DNA of 64,000 bases from Numida meleagris. Lineage: Eukaryota; Chordata; Aves; Galliformes; Numididae. The DNA is taken from the NCBI RefSeq assembly GCF_002078875.1, contig NC_034409.1, positions 19,280,344 to 19,344,343 of the forward strand, written 5' to 3'. Of this stretch, positions 1 through 10,655 are shown one piece after another. Position numbers and translations under genes: made by a program. The notes under the pieces were generated by a model. The model was not told the origin of the DNA and did no database searches. It saw nothing but the letters and a program-made list of their open reading frames with translations. Each line of letters starts with the position of its first letter. The first letter of the stretch is position 1.

Positions 1-2404
1 CTAGTTTGGCAATGGTTATAGAAGTACAGTCTTACTTACGGACTGTAAAATTATACCGATGGGGATGGATGCTCAATATTCTACTTGCTGAACAGTGAAA
101 CAAACTTCTCCTTTTGGCACGTGGTTGCAAGAAAAGTGGCAGAGGATAAGACCTAATATTTACAAATACTGTGAGTGGTGTAAAGTATGCCCTTGAGAGA
201 CTATATATGTCTCATTTATATGATTAGTCATGGTACGAATTCCCATTTGGACAACAGATCTGATGAACCTTTAGGGTTCTCTGTCCTGGCTCAGGAAAAA
301 ACTGGTGTGTGTGGGTTCCTCTGCATGGGCTCCACTGGGTGCAGCTGCACCAACTCCCTGCTGGATGCTTATGCCATCACTTACATAATAGGAACACCCA
401 CTTTTCAGTTTCGTGTTTTCCTTAAGACAATGTGGTCTTGTCAGATGCCAGTAGTTTTTGGCTTCTGTAATGACAACTGTTTTTACTACTCAAGGTAGGT
501 GAATGCTTACTCCACCCATTTGTTTAATGAGACCTGTAATCAGCATCAATTTCATTAGGTCATTAACACCTCACCCACAGCAATGTGAAGCCAAAATTGA
601 GCAGGTTTGCCATGCATGTCACAGCATGCTGAGGAGATACTTTGTGCAGGTTTTAAAATGTCTTTATTATAACTCATGTTCATAATTATTGCATTGAACC
701 ATCCACCTTGCTACAGCAGCAACAAAAATAAGTAGCTCGTCTTGTCCCTTATTTCTGTGTGATTATGCCTTGAAATGTGCATCATTTTCCTGACCCCTGA
801 ATTCCATTTAATAAATACATCAACCAAAGATAATCACTACTATGAATGTTCACTAATTTTTAGTTCTCCATGAGAAAAGATGTAAAAGGTTAACAAACAC
901 GTAACAGCTTAAAAAGTTCCTACTTAGTGACTTAGCGAAATAAAAAGTGTCTTAAGCATTTGTTCTTGTAATCATCTGCCAATACCTGCTTTTGTTCTTT
1001 TTTCTAGAGACAAACTAAAGGTGTGGATTATTCCTGTGTGGCCTTACCCCCTACTCTTAGAGGGCAATAAATCACTGTTACTTCAACTCATGAAGTTCAG
1101 CTGCAAAAGGCACCTTGCTACAGCATGGCATTTTGATGAGTATGCCTGCGTCCATTCTTATTTCCGCACTGGATCCCGTCGCTGTAAAGAAGGCATCCAG
1201 CAGATGCTGCAAAACTAAGAATGAAGCAGTGATGGTAGGACCACTTTTACCAAGACTCTGGAAAGAAAATAAATCCCATCTTCCTCTCAAAAACAAACTA
1301 TTTCTTTATCTGTTGCTGCCTTTACTGAATAGCAGTGACTGAATACCCAAACTGGAAATGGAGGAGTGGGCAAATGAAAATCATTTGTTAATGCAGTAAT
1401 CCCTGTTATGTCCTCCCTTCTTTGCATTTCAGCTACTGGTGGCTTAACAATATGAAGAGCACAAATACAAGTCTGCTCTGTAATGCTCAGGAAGTTAAAA
1501 TGCAGATGCTCAGAGGTTTTACTTGTTTGCATAAAATCTGTGATGAGGATTACTACTCACAGGATAACGAAGAGGGAGTTGAATTTTCCAGAGAAGAGTT
1601 AATATGAGAAAGATGCACATTTTTTATTTCTGGGACTGAAGATGAGGCACTTAACATGATATCTGCTTATGTCTGAGACAAAAGAGCAGCAATATGAGAG
1701 ATAGGTTGCAGAGGGCAGAATGTGGAGGAGGTTATATTCTGTAAAATGATGCGTTAAGTAAACTGGGCCATAACTGCTTCTTTACACTCAGAATATATAG
1801 TGTTTTTTGTGGTTGTTGTTTTTTTTCTCCAGGAGGAACATTATCTTATGTTAAGCCCTGATGCAGAAAAATAATATTTAGCTTTTATATATTTTCATTA
1901 ACTTCAGCATATCTAACTGTTTGCTATGAACTGCTGTGGTAGAATACAGCTGTACAGATAGAACCTACAAACATGGATATTATCAGCAGGTGCTCTGAAT
2001 TTAACAGTGGTCAGAGAGACAGTGCTGCAATCATTCTCAAAGCCTAGGACTTCTATACTGTCTGAATGTTCATCTCTGTTTTCCTGATATGATCATACAA
2101 TATCTGTATACATTAATTTTCTGAAAGTGAATAAAGTGTATCAATAAGTGAAAAGAGCGTTCTCTCTTTCAGTGAATTGTGCATCTTGATTTTATCTCTG
2201 TACATTTACATGATCTGGAATTTGAGCTAATTGAGAGAGTTGGACCCAACCAAAGATGTGAGTTCTTGTCTTGGAGAGGAAAAACAGACATTTTAAAGAG
2301 GTGGATAGCAGAAGACGTTATGAATGCCTTCTTCAGTATGACATTTCAGTCCTTGCTGGTGCAGTGGAATTGCCAGGTCACAGTCTGAAACAGAACGTGA
2401 GCAC
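1..2404. other. Unique AT-rich non-coding DNA
   Basis: No gene, repeat family or RNA was recognised here. Open frames on both strands (for example 187-498 and 1115-1342, plus) are short, overlap one another in different frames and resemble no family I know. The stretch is ordinary AT-rich vertebrate intronic or intergenic sequence. Confidence 0.55.
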
Positions 2405-2720
2405 CTGAGTGCGTGGAGCAGGCGGGAGGAGCCTAGATTCACCCTTTCTTCCTCCTTCCATCTCAGCAGTGCTCCTGGCCATGCTTCCGGGTGCGCATGT
2501 GCACTCAGAGCCTGTGCGCGGGTTCCCCCCCTGCTTCTTCCTTCTTCCAGTGTACCAGAGTTCGAACGGGAGAAGGCTGCATTCCTCAGCTCACCCCTTT
2601 TTCCAAAATGTTTTTGGGAGGGGTGAGTTAATTCCTATTTCTTTGATATCTTGTTCTATAACACCTGCATCTCAAGTAAAGGCTCATTTGTTTGCTTTAC
2701 AGCTGGCATGTGGGGTGTGG
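2405..2720 (+). other. GC-rich, CpG-bearing patch; possible old LTR or promoter/first exon
   Basis: In an AT-rich background this patch is GC-rich and holds several CpGs (around 2411, 2489-2494, 2516-2520 and 2563-2568). A 120-codon frame crosses it (2409-2771) but matches no protein I recognise. Two readings are possible. It could be a solo LTR remnant, because the right part (2679-2702) has an AGTAAA that could be a decayed AATAAA, followed by a T-rich run. It could also be a promoter with a first exon ending at a good splice-donor-like GGTGAGT near 2624-2630. The sequence alone does not decide between them. Confidence 0.25.
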
Positions 2721-3387
2721 AATATGACTGCAGGTTTTCAGTCCAAATATGTTTGGCAATTGCCAATATAAAAAAAAAACTATCATTAATTTTGTTTTTT
2801 TATTTCAAGATACCTTAGTGGAAAAGCGAAGGACAGAAACTACGTGAAGAAAGAAATCCACATCTCACCCTCAGAAATCTCTGTTATACGTGAACTAATA
2901 TGCTGGGAGTGTACAGAGCCCTGGAACTTTTCTGGCTAAACCTGTATCTTACCTAGGAGATCAATTTCCATTACTCTCATCCTAACTCCTTTTCCAAGCT
3001 TTACACATATTTTAAAATATAGAGAAAGAATTCTGTCTGAAAGTATAAAGAGCAAAGTAAGTCAAGACAGACTTACCTTGACAATCTCCTGTTAGCGCTA
3101 CTGTGTAGCTGTAATTGAAATGTCCTTTTTAAATGTATGCCCTGGATTATTTTTTTGCCGCAGGTCAGTTTGGAAATGAAACATAGTAGCTCAGAACATT
3201 TTTCTACAGACAGACTTGCAATTGTAATTATTTTATTGTCCTTTAGGCTCTTTAGAGCCTGTGGAAGAATTCACCGAGGTCTGATTGTGGAAATCAATTG
3301 GGTAGAGCTCACATATATTCTGCTGTATAAATTGGGAAGACCTACATAGACTCTAAGGAAACCATATAGTTAATTTACATCTGTGAA
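2721..3387. other. Unique AT-rich non-coding DNA
   Basis: Nothing recognisable was seen. The 70-codon frame at 3137-3349 has no family resemblance. The stretch ends where CR1 similarity begins. Confidence 0.5.
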
Positions 3388-3918
3388 ACATAAAATTGGC
3401 CCCTCCAATGGTAGACTCCTTTACACACCTTGTATACTGCATCCAGTTCAGGACTCAAGACATATTGAACATGGACATATGGGAGAGAGTCCAGTGATGG
3501 GCCACAAATATGATGATGGTGCATCTCTCCTCTGAGGAAAAGCTGGGATAATTTGAGAATGTTCATCATGGAGAACAGGAGGCTCAAGGGAGATCTCATC
3601 TATCTCATCGGTGTGCATGAATACGTGGAAAAAAAAAGAAGGGTCAAAGATGATGGAACCAGCTTCTTTTCAGTGGTGGCCAGTACCAGGACAAGCGGCA
3701 ACAGGCAAAAACTGGAAAATGAGAGTTTGCCTCTGAACAGCAGTAAGCATTTCTTTACTGTGCAGCTGACGGAGCACCGGCATAGGCTACCCAGAGAAAT
3801 TGTGGAGAAGTTCAAAATCTTCCTGGACATGATCCTGAACAAGCTGCTATAGATGGCCCTGTTTGAGCAGGGATTTGAATTAGATGACATCCAGCATTAG
3901 CCATTCTATGATTCAGAG
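3388..3918 (+). mobile_element. CR1 LINE fragment, 5'-truncated, old subfamily
   Basis: This is the last part of CR1 ORF2 plus the 3' UTR, inserted on the plus strand. Translation near 3553-3852 gives the C-terminal CR1 landmarks in order: a block like RRLKGDLI, then SFFSVVAS, KHFFTV and RLPREIVE. The 3' tail attctatgattc is at 3903-3914. Many substitutions and the short length show an old, dead insertion. CR1 normally inserts as 5'-truncated copies, so the missing 5' part is expected. It cannot encode a working protein. Confidence 0.85.
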
Positions 3919-5248
3919 AAAAATAAGCAACTTAATTAATGAAATTATGGTTTTGGAAGAGATGTAAGCTAACAGGCTGCAATTTCTTTCAAAATATTTT
4001 TTCTGAAGCTCCTAGCATAATGATTTCTAACATTGTCTGAGGCTTGTAGACATTATCACAGTATAAATATAATCTGCAAATATAATAAAAATATTACCAG
4101 TGGAGTATCCATATCACCTGCAGTGTTTTTCTTTCCTGTAGACCTGAGGCTATTTAATGAAAACTTAATTGAAAAATAATAATAATAATTGCCTCTTAAT
4201 CTGTTAGTGCCAAAGTTAGATAAAAGGAAAACATTTTGTTTGCATGTGGATCATGGTAGGACGGATACTTGTTTTACAGTTCTGACTCGGGTTCCAAGAC
4301 AGTACTTTAGAAAGAGAAACTGAGCTTTCTATTTTATATTTTGGCTGCCACAGAAAGTAAGTATAGGTTATGTGACTCAAAGAGGAGATGTACTTTTTAA
4401 ACGATGCAGATGCTGGTAACACTTTTAAAAATATCTCTTTGGCAAAATAATAGCAGTTTAACCATAACAGAGTGGAAATGACACAAAAATAGTAGTCAGA
4501 AAAGGGAGAAAAGGTATTCAAGTTGGATGTAGATAGCTTGAGTTTTCATGTTGCTGCCAAGATTTTTTTATCATTATAATCAAAGAGTTTGCCAAAAGCT
4601 AGGAACAAAATATAAGTGCATGTAAACTTCAAAGATAGTTTACCTTTGAGCTAAACCCAACTTTGTTGACATTTCCAAGTCTGAATTCAAAAGCTATCAA
4701 TTTTATGACATTTTTAAACCTTTGCATGAGTTTTTGTCTGTAAATAGCACAAGAAACAAAGAATAAACAAAAGTCCAAAGTGAAGCACCAGCTTTTTGGG
4801 AAACAATATTACAGATTTGTTCTGTTATGTTTTATTTCTAATTGCAGAAAAAGTAAAATCATATAGCTAGTTTTACCACTGTTAATAAGTAACAAGGGTC
4901 TGGTTCTCAGTTTCAGCTGGAGAATGCTGATTTACATCCAGTAAAGATGTTTCTCTTATTTTTAGGCTTTTCTTAGAAATTTATTGATAGAAAGATTTTT
5001 TAGCAGAGAAGTCCATTTTGTGTGTGAGAGAAGTAATACAATGCAAGAAATATAGAAATAAAGTTCTTTAGAAGACTTTTGTAAATAGCCTGGTAAAATC
5101 ATGATGAACATGAGGGTAACTGACTGTGGTCCATAATGAGCACACAGTCTTGCTCTGTTAACACATGAACATCTGCTTCTTCAGTTTAGTAAATGAGTAA
5201 AGTATAACTGTTAAAAAGCTTTCTGGAAATATAGTAGCAAATATTGTT
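3919..5248. other. Unique AT-rich non-coding DNA
   Basis: No recognisable gene was found. A small AAT microsatellite sits near 4177-4192. The 101-codon minus frame at 4216-4521 has no family match and is probably chance. The block ends at the 3' tip of the next CR1. Confidence 0.5.
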
Positions 5249-6440
5249 TCATAGAATCATAGAATGTCCTGGGTTGAAAAGGACCTCAAAGATCATCTAG
5301 TCTCAACCCACCTGCTGAGTGCAGGGTTGCCAACCACTAGACCAGGCTGCCCAGAGCCACTTCCAGCCTGGCCTTGAACACCTCCAGGGATGGGGCATCC
5401 ACAACCTCCCTGGGCAACCTGTTCCAGTGCGTCACCACCCTCTGTGTGAAAAACTTCCCCCTAACATCTAACCTAAACCTCCTCTGTCTCAGCTTAAAAC
5501 CATTCCCCCTTATACTATCACTATCTACCCTCACAAACAATCAATACCCCTCCTGTTTATACGCTCCCTTCAAGTACTGGAAGGCCACAATGAGGTCTCC
5601 CCGGAGCCTTCTCTTCTCCAAACTAAATAAGCCCAGTTCCCTCAACCTTTCTTCACAGGAGAGGTGCTCCAGCCCTCTGATCGCCTTGGTCGCCGTCCTC
5701 TGGACCTGTTCCAGGAGCTCTGCATCTTTCTTGTGCTGGGGCCCCCAGGCCTGGACGCAGTACTGAAGATGGGGCCTCACAAGAGCCTCACAAGGGGACC
5801 ACCACCTCCCTCTCCCTGATGGCCACTCCTCTTTTAATGCAGCCCAGAACATAGTTGGCCCTGCGGGCCACCAGCACACACTGCTGGCTCATGTCCAGCA
5901 TCTTGTCCACCAGGACCCCCAAGTCCCTTTCCGCAGGGCTGCACTTGAGGACTTCTTTCCCTTGGATTGTTTAAATACCTGGGATTGCCCCGGCCCAAGT
6001 GCAGCACCCTGCATTTGGCCTTGTTGAACCTCATTAGGTTCTCATGGGCCCACTTGTCCAGCCTGTCTAGGTCCCTCTGGATGGCTTCCCTTCCCTCCAA
6101 TGTATCAACTGCACCGCTCAGCTTGGTGTCATCTGCAAACTTGCTGAGAGTGCACTCGATTCCATCATCTATATCATTGATAAAGATGTTGAAGAGCACC
6201 AGTCCCAAGACTGAGCCTTGGGGAACACCACTCGTGACCGTCCTCCACCCTGACATAGAACCATTAATTACAACTCTTTGGCTGCAACCAGCCAACCAGT
6301 TCTTAACCCACCAAACAGTCCATCCTTCAAATCCATACCTCTCCAATTTGGAGAGAAGGATGTGGTGAGGGACCATGTCAAAGGCTTTGGGGAAGTCCAG
6401 GTAGATGACATCCATCACCCTTCTCCCATCCACCGATGAT
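5249..6440 (-). mobile_element. CR1 LINE, 5'-truncated, 3' half of ORF2 plus 3' UTR
   Basis: The element lies on the minus strand. Its 3' tip is at 5249-5265, where the complement reads attctatgattctatga. ORF2 C-terminal sequence and most of the reverse transcriptase follow up to about 6440, where similarity stops. It is about 1.2 kb, a typical 5'-truncated CR1. It is better preserved than most fragments here and differs from the 14.2 kb and 62.3 kb copies (for example GAVD rather than GSVD after the catalytic motif), so it probably belongs to another subfamily. Confidence 0.93.
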
Positions 6441-6448
6441 GTTTTCAA
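5337..6448 (-). pseudogene. CR1 ORF2 reverse transcriptase fragment (broken)
   Basis: This is the remains of the CR1 reverse transcriptase that copies element RNA into DNA at the insertion site. Reading on the minus strand from 6448, the frame shows YLDFPKAFD (RT motif A with its first catalytic Asp), then [10 protein letters not shown] (the PQG motif), then [11 protein letters not shown] near 6121-6150. The catalytic FADD pair is intact. The frame is then lost. The thumb and C-terminal part continues in a second frame (about 5970-5790), a third (5790-5541) and, after one in-frame stop at the 5541 boundary, to 5337. At least two frameshifts and a stop make it non-functional. Plus-strand frames across 5374-6368 are its antisense shadow. 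Confidence 0.9.
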
Positions 6449-6971
6449 AAGTATGAAATAGAATGTAGAAAAATGTTACTTCATGAATTGGTTTAATGTG
6501 CTTCTTATTAATATACAGTATGCATAAATTATAGGTTATGGTCCAAATTCTAATAAAGAATGTAGCAAATTAGTCAGTCTAGTTCTTTTCTCCTAACAGC
6601 ACCTTGTATCATGAATAAGTGCTAAAGTCACTGGGTCTATTCAAGTCTTTAATGTTTTTATACTACACAATAATTAAACCACCAGCATACTTCACAGGTG
6701 TACTTCTGTCATGTGTTTTTTGACTATACATATTGTCACCCACTACGAAGATATCAAAGTTTTGCCCTTTTGGGGTACCCTTTTCAAACTGATTAGGCAT
6801 TTACAGAGGAAAGAGGCAGCTCACCATGAATTAAGATAATAGAATATGACTACAGGAATAAACTCTTTAATCCTTCTTGTGATCTCCCCAAGGGCAGAAT
6901 GTTGATGATAGAAAAGGAAATGCACAGAGATAACACTCCTGGGAGAAACACAGCACACTATGTCAAAAGAC

Positions 6972-7011
6972 CATCACTGAATAATGCGCCACATCACTGA
7001 ATAATGCGCCA
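6972..7011. repeat. Tandem duplication, 2 x 20 bp
   Basis: The unit catcactgaataatgcgcca occurs twice back to back with no mismatch, including a CpG in each copy. It looks like a recent replication-slippage duplication. Confidence 0.9.
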
Positions 7012-8682
7012 GTATCCCTGTAAAAGAACCACAACTCATTCAAAATGCAAATCTAACAGGCATAAACTTCAGCACAGCTATTTGTCAGAGAATGGAGCAG
7101 AAGTGTTTACTTTTTTTTTCTCTACTCTGAGGAGTAATTTATAACAGCAATATTCATTCTATCTAAGCAGTCTCTGGCATCAGAATATACAGATCAGCAA
7201 TAGTAGTACAGTCATTCACAAGTGGCACTTCAAGTCGATAAAGTTTATTTCACTTGGAGTGCTGACATGGCTGTCTGCAAACAAGGCTCAGAAAACTTAA
7301 GACATCTGGAATATCATTAAAGAATATTGACTTTCTTCTTTCTCTTCTTCCCTTTGGTGGAACCTTAGTGCATTTAAGAATGCTAGTCATCTCCTAAAAT
7401 AAGAAAACAAAATTGGCACAGTCTCTTTTTGTATTTTCCTCCATGTATATCCCAAGTAACTTAAAACAAGAAGAAATTAAACCTGCAATAAATCTGGGGA
7501 AGAAAAAAAGGGGGGGGAGGTTGTATGTTGCCCAGATGGTTGTATCAAAGGTTTCATAAAGGCTTTTTATGAGCTTAAAGCTGGTTGTGTAGGGAGGAGA
7601 CAATTGTTAATAATTTAGTACACTTGGCAGGATCAATATGACTAATTTGTTATGTCTGCAGAGCTAATTCTTATTCATCTGTGAACTGAAGACTTGAAAA
7701 ATTGAAGTAACAATTTAAAAGGAAAAGCATTTCTAGGGATTAAGAGGAATTGATTCATTCTGTCTTAGGTTAAGAAGAATTGATAATCTAAAAATAAATT
7801 TAAGGGTTTCTTTTACACTTGTAGCATGTGCAACTTGAATAAATTGCTACTTCACTTTTTTAATATTTGAAATGGTGTCTGAAAATTGGACATCACAACT
7901 GATACACATTTAGTTTATTAAGAAAAAAAAAATCATCACCCCAGCACTAATACCCTTCTGGTCTGTGACAGGCATACTGCAGAAGTCTTAATCAGGCATT
8001 TCTGTGAACTTACATAACTAAAGACAGACTAGAGGAATGCAAGAAGCTGAGTTTCAGCCAATTGTTTGCAAGGAAATTTGCAAGAAATCAGTCTTCCTTT
8101 CTCTTTATCTTTGCTGACCTATTCAAGTCCTTGAACAAAGTTCATCCTAGAGTAATGGTGTATGTCCTTTGTAGAGATTTGCATGTTGGCTCAGATTCAA
8201 TAGGAAGAGCCCTGAAGAGCAAACATCACAGATAAGGATTTGCAAGGACTACACCCTATCCTTAAATGATACCCTACCGATCCTCCGATGTGGAAATACC
8301 AGGAGCAGCTACCAGTAGTACTGCTGTCCATCTGCTCTGTCTGTTCCAGATCTCATTTCTGCTCTCATTTGCTCATCTAGCAGTCTTTGGAGTTAACCTT
8401 CTTAACATGCAGACTCTTCAGTCAGCACTCCTCTGTCTTTCTCTGGTGGCAGTCCTCACAGTTATGGGGCAGGACTGATTTCCTGGTCGCTCTCAATGAT
8501 CTGCATTTTCATGATATTTGCATTGGCATTTCATGCCTTCAGGTCATTCCTTGTGTGACAGAATTCTTGTCTTTCTGCTGCCATTGTGGACTGATTGTCT
8601 GCCATGTAAAGACGGGAACCTACCTCTTTGCAACATGAATTAAATGGAAGAACAGAAATAAGATGTCTTATACGGAAGCAAA

Positions 8683-8704
8683 AAATAATAATAATAATAA
8701 TAAA
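8683..8704. repeat. (AAT)n microsatellite
   Basis: About seven consecutive AAT/ATA units follow a short A run. Length polymorphism is likely. Confidence 0.85.
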
Positions 8705-9077
8705 ACAACTACACTTGCAACAGTTGGATCATGCTTTAGAGCAAATTTCTAAGAGAAATTAATGAAATTGATCTTGTAATTCTTATGGTTATTAAATAAA
8801 GAACAGAATATTAAGTTCAACTATAACATTTGGACAAGACAGTATTACCCAAAGGTCAGTTTTAGAGTGACAGCATGAACTTGCAGGTTTAGTGGTTTTG
8901 TTGTTGTTGTTGTTTTCAGTATTATTTCAGTATTCTGTTAACAACTAAACAGTGGAAGAAAAAATATACCAAGAGCAGTCACTATTAATGTGTTCAACAA
9001 TTTTCTATCTCTTTTTTTTTTTATGGAGGAAGTTTGTCACATTAGCTGTACCCCTTCCGTTCACCTCTTAACTTTTA

Positions 9078-9143
9078 CTTTTTCCTTTCCCTTCCTCTTT
9101 TTTTTTCCTTTTTCTCTTCCTCTTCCTTTTCCTCTTCCTTTCT
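9078..9143 (+). repeat. 66-nt uninterrupted polypyrimidine tract
   Basis: Every base from 9078 to 9143 is C or T, mixing T runs with CTTCC units. Such tracts are low-complexity, prone to slippage and can form triplex (H-DNA) structures in supercoiled DNA. No function is implied by sequence alone. Confidence 0.9.
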
Positions 9144-9629
9144 AAATAATTGCTGTATTTTTAGAGAGGAATGATTCAGGTGCTTTTTTATGTCTTCATG
9201 TCCTTTATTTACTTACAACTACACCACTAGCACAATACATATATAAGTTTATATGTCCTTTAAAAGATAATAAAGTCATAAGTAGCTCAATATCTGGTCA
9301 GTTTGTCTTGTGAAATGTGCAGAATAGCACTCTGGAGATTAGGACAGTTATGTTCTCTTTCATGCAAAAATAATAGATAAATAAATTATTGCATGATCTA
9401 AAATAACTATGGCAAAATAAAGCTATTTTCATTGTATATGAAGTAATTTTATTGCTAATTTTAATGATATTGGTTTTAATACATTTACTAAATGAAATAA
9501 TAAAAGATAACAATTTTTTACAATGGTAGGGGCAAAAGATCTCTTCTTACACAAAGATAACTGTGATCCTTGAATTATTAATGCGATTAATTAATATACA
9601 TATGTGTATGGACTTAGCTTACTCCTAGG

Positions 9630-9860
9630 ATCATAGAATCAGAATATTCTGAGTTGGAAGGGGCCCACAAGGGTTGTCAAGTCCACTTTCTGACTCCATA
9701 AAGGACTACCCAAAATTCAAATCATATTTTTGAGAAATTTGTCCAAATGATTCTTGAAATCCATCATGTTTTTTCTGTGACAACTTACTTGAGGAGCTTG
9801 TTCTAGTGCCAATACTGTACTCAGGATACTCCGTGATTCTATGTTCCACTTTATTCTGCG
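9630..9860 (-). mobile_element. CR1 LINE 3' end, old
   Basis: The minus-strand CR1 3' UTR begins with the degraded tail at 9630-9650 and the complement of the usual ccttccaac block at about 9653-9661. It then fades out near 9860 in the C-terminal ORF2 region. It is strongly diverged. The same strand order as the fragment at 10083-10655 suggests both are parts of one decayed copy. Confidence 0.75.
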
Positions 9861-10016
9861 CCCTGTGTCATACTAATATATAAGAACCCCAAACTTAAAA
9901 TAATTTGCCTACTGTTTTCTCATAGCACTGAGTGACAAATTGGTGACAGTTGACATCAGGTCAACTGAAAAGACAAATTCCTTTCTGTGTTGTTCTTCTC
10001 AACTATACTTTACCAG

Positions 10017-10018
<2 letters not shown>

Positions 10019-10044
<26 letters not shown>
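10019..10044 (+). repeat. Poly-T run (about 26 nt)
   Basis: An uninterrupted T run lies between two minus-strand CR1 pieces. It could be the A-tail of an insertion on the minus strand or a simple homopolymer. No element body was recognised next to it. Confidence 0.8.
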
Positions 10045-10048
<4 letters not shown>

Positions 10049-10082
10049 AAAAGTGACTTAACTCACCTAGTTCAGGAATCAC

Positions 10083-10655
10083 CTTTTTATTTTAAATTTT
10101 AGAAAACGGGTTTAGCATTACCTTTTTTCCTGTCACCAGGGACTTCACCTGGTGACCATGGCTTCTCAAGTATCATTGAGAGTGGCTTGGCAACCAAGTC
10201 AGACAATTCCATCACGACTCTGGGATGCATCTCATCAGGACCCATAGTCTTATGGATGTTCAGGATCCTCGGGGAGCCACAAACCTGATCTTCGCATACA
10301 ACATGAGGGGCATTGCTCTCCCAGTTCAATCTTCCAAACCATCTGCTTAAGGTTGCGTGTAGAGCAGTTGCTAGTGAAGACTAAGGCAAAAAAGTTGTTG
10401 AATATCTCAGCCTTCTCCTTGTCTACAGTTAGTTTCCTGCCTGTGTTGTTCACTAGGAGAGTATGCCCTCCTGGACTCTTCTTTCCTGGTTGATATACCT
10501 ACAGAAGCCTTTCTTATCCTCCTTTGTACTCCTGTCAAGTCCATTTGCAGTTGGGCCTTGGAATTCCTGACCTCTGCCCTACACAGCCAAGCAGTATCCC
10601 TACACTCTTCCCAGATTACCTGTCCATTCTTCCACTCTCTTCAGATTATCTGGGG
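10083..10655 (-). mobile_element. CR1 LINE internal fragment (ORF2 linker and start of RT)
   Basis: Minus-strand translation gives the N-terminal side of the CR1 reverse transcriptase. There is KAEIFNNFFALVFT in the frame at 10250-10453, then MGPDEMHPRV, LVAKPLSMILEK and GEVPGD in the frame at 10099-10329. Upstream (10450-10655) the linker preceding RT can still be followed. This part lies about 1.5-2 kb from the 3' end of a CR1. Its presence without an attached 3' end means it was cut from a longer copy by deletion, or is the upstream part of the 9630-9860 element. Frame breaks make it dead. Confidence 0.85.

Larger units (their letters stand above)
6449..9629. other. Unique AT-rich non-coding DNA with simple repeats
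   Basis: No gene was found. The stretch holds a 20-bp tandem duplication (6972-7011), a run of eight G at 7510-7517, AAT and GTT microsatellites (8683-8704, 8899-8914) and a long pyrimidine tract (9078-9143). The overlapping 70- and 83-codon frames at 8266-8638 show no protein family. Confidence 0.5.

Noticed and set aside
2409..2771. 120-codon plus-strand frame as a gene
   Set aside because: The frame begins at a non-ATG codon and the translation resembles no protein family. Composition of the GC-rich patch explains the lack of stops.
5374..6368. Plus-strand frames of 130-133 codons
   Set aside because: They are antisense of the minus-strand CR1 reverse transcriptase and have no independent support.
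8266..8638. Two overlapping plus frames with hydrophobic residues (possible membrane protein)
   Set aside because: They overlap in different frames, are short and lack family features. Leu/Ser/Phe-rich text is usual for T/C-rich DNA.
10019..10044. Poly-T as the tail of a SINE or processed pseudogene on the minus strand
   Set aside because: No SINE promoter boxes or coding remnant were found on the side where the body should be (higher coordinates), apart from CR1 sequence, which does not carry poly-A tails.
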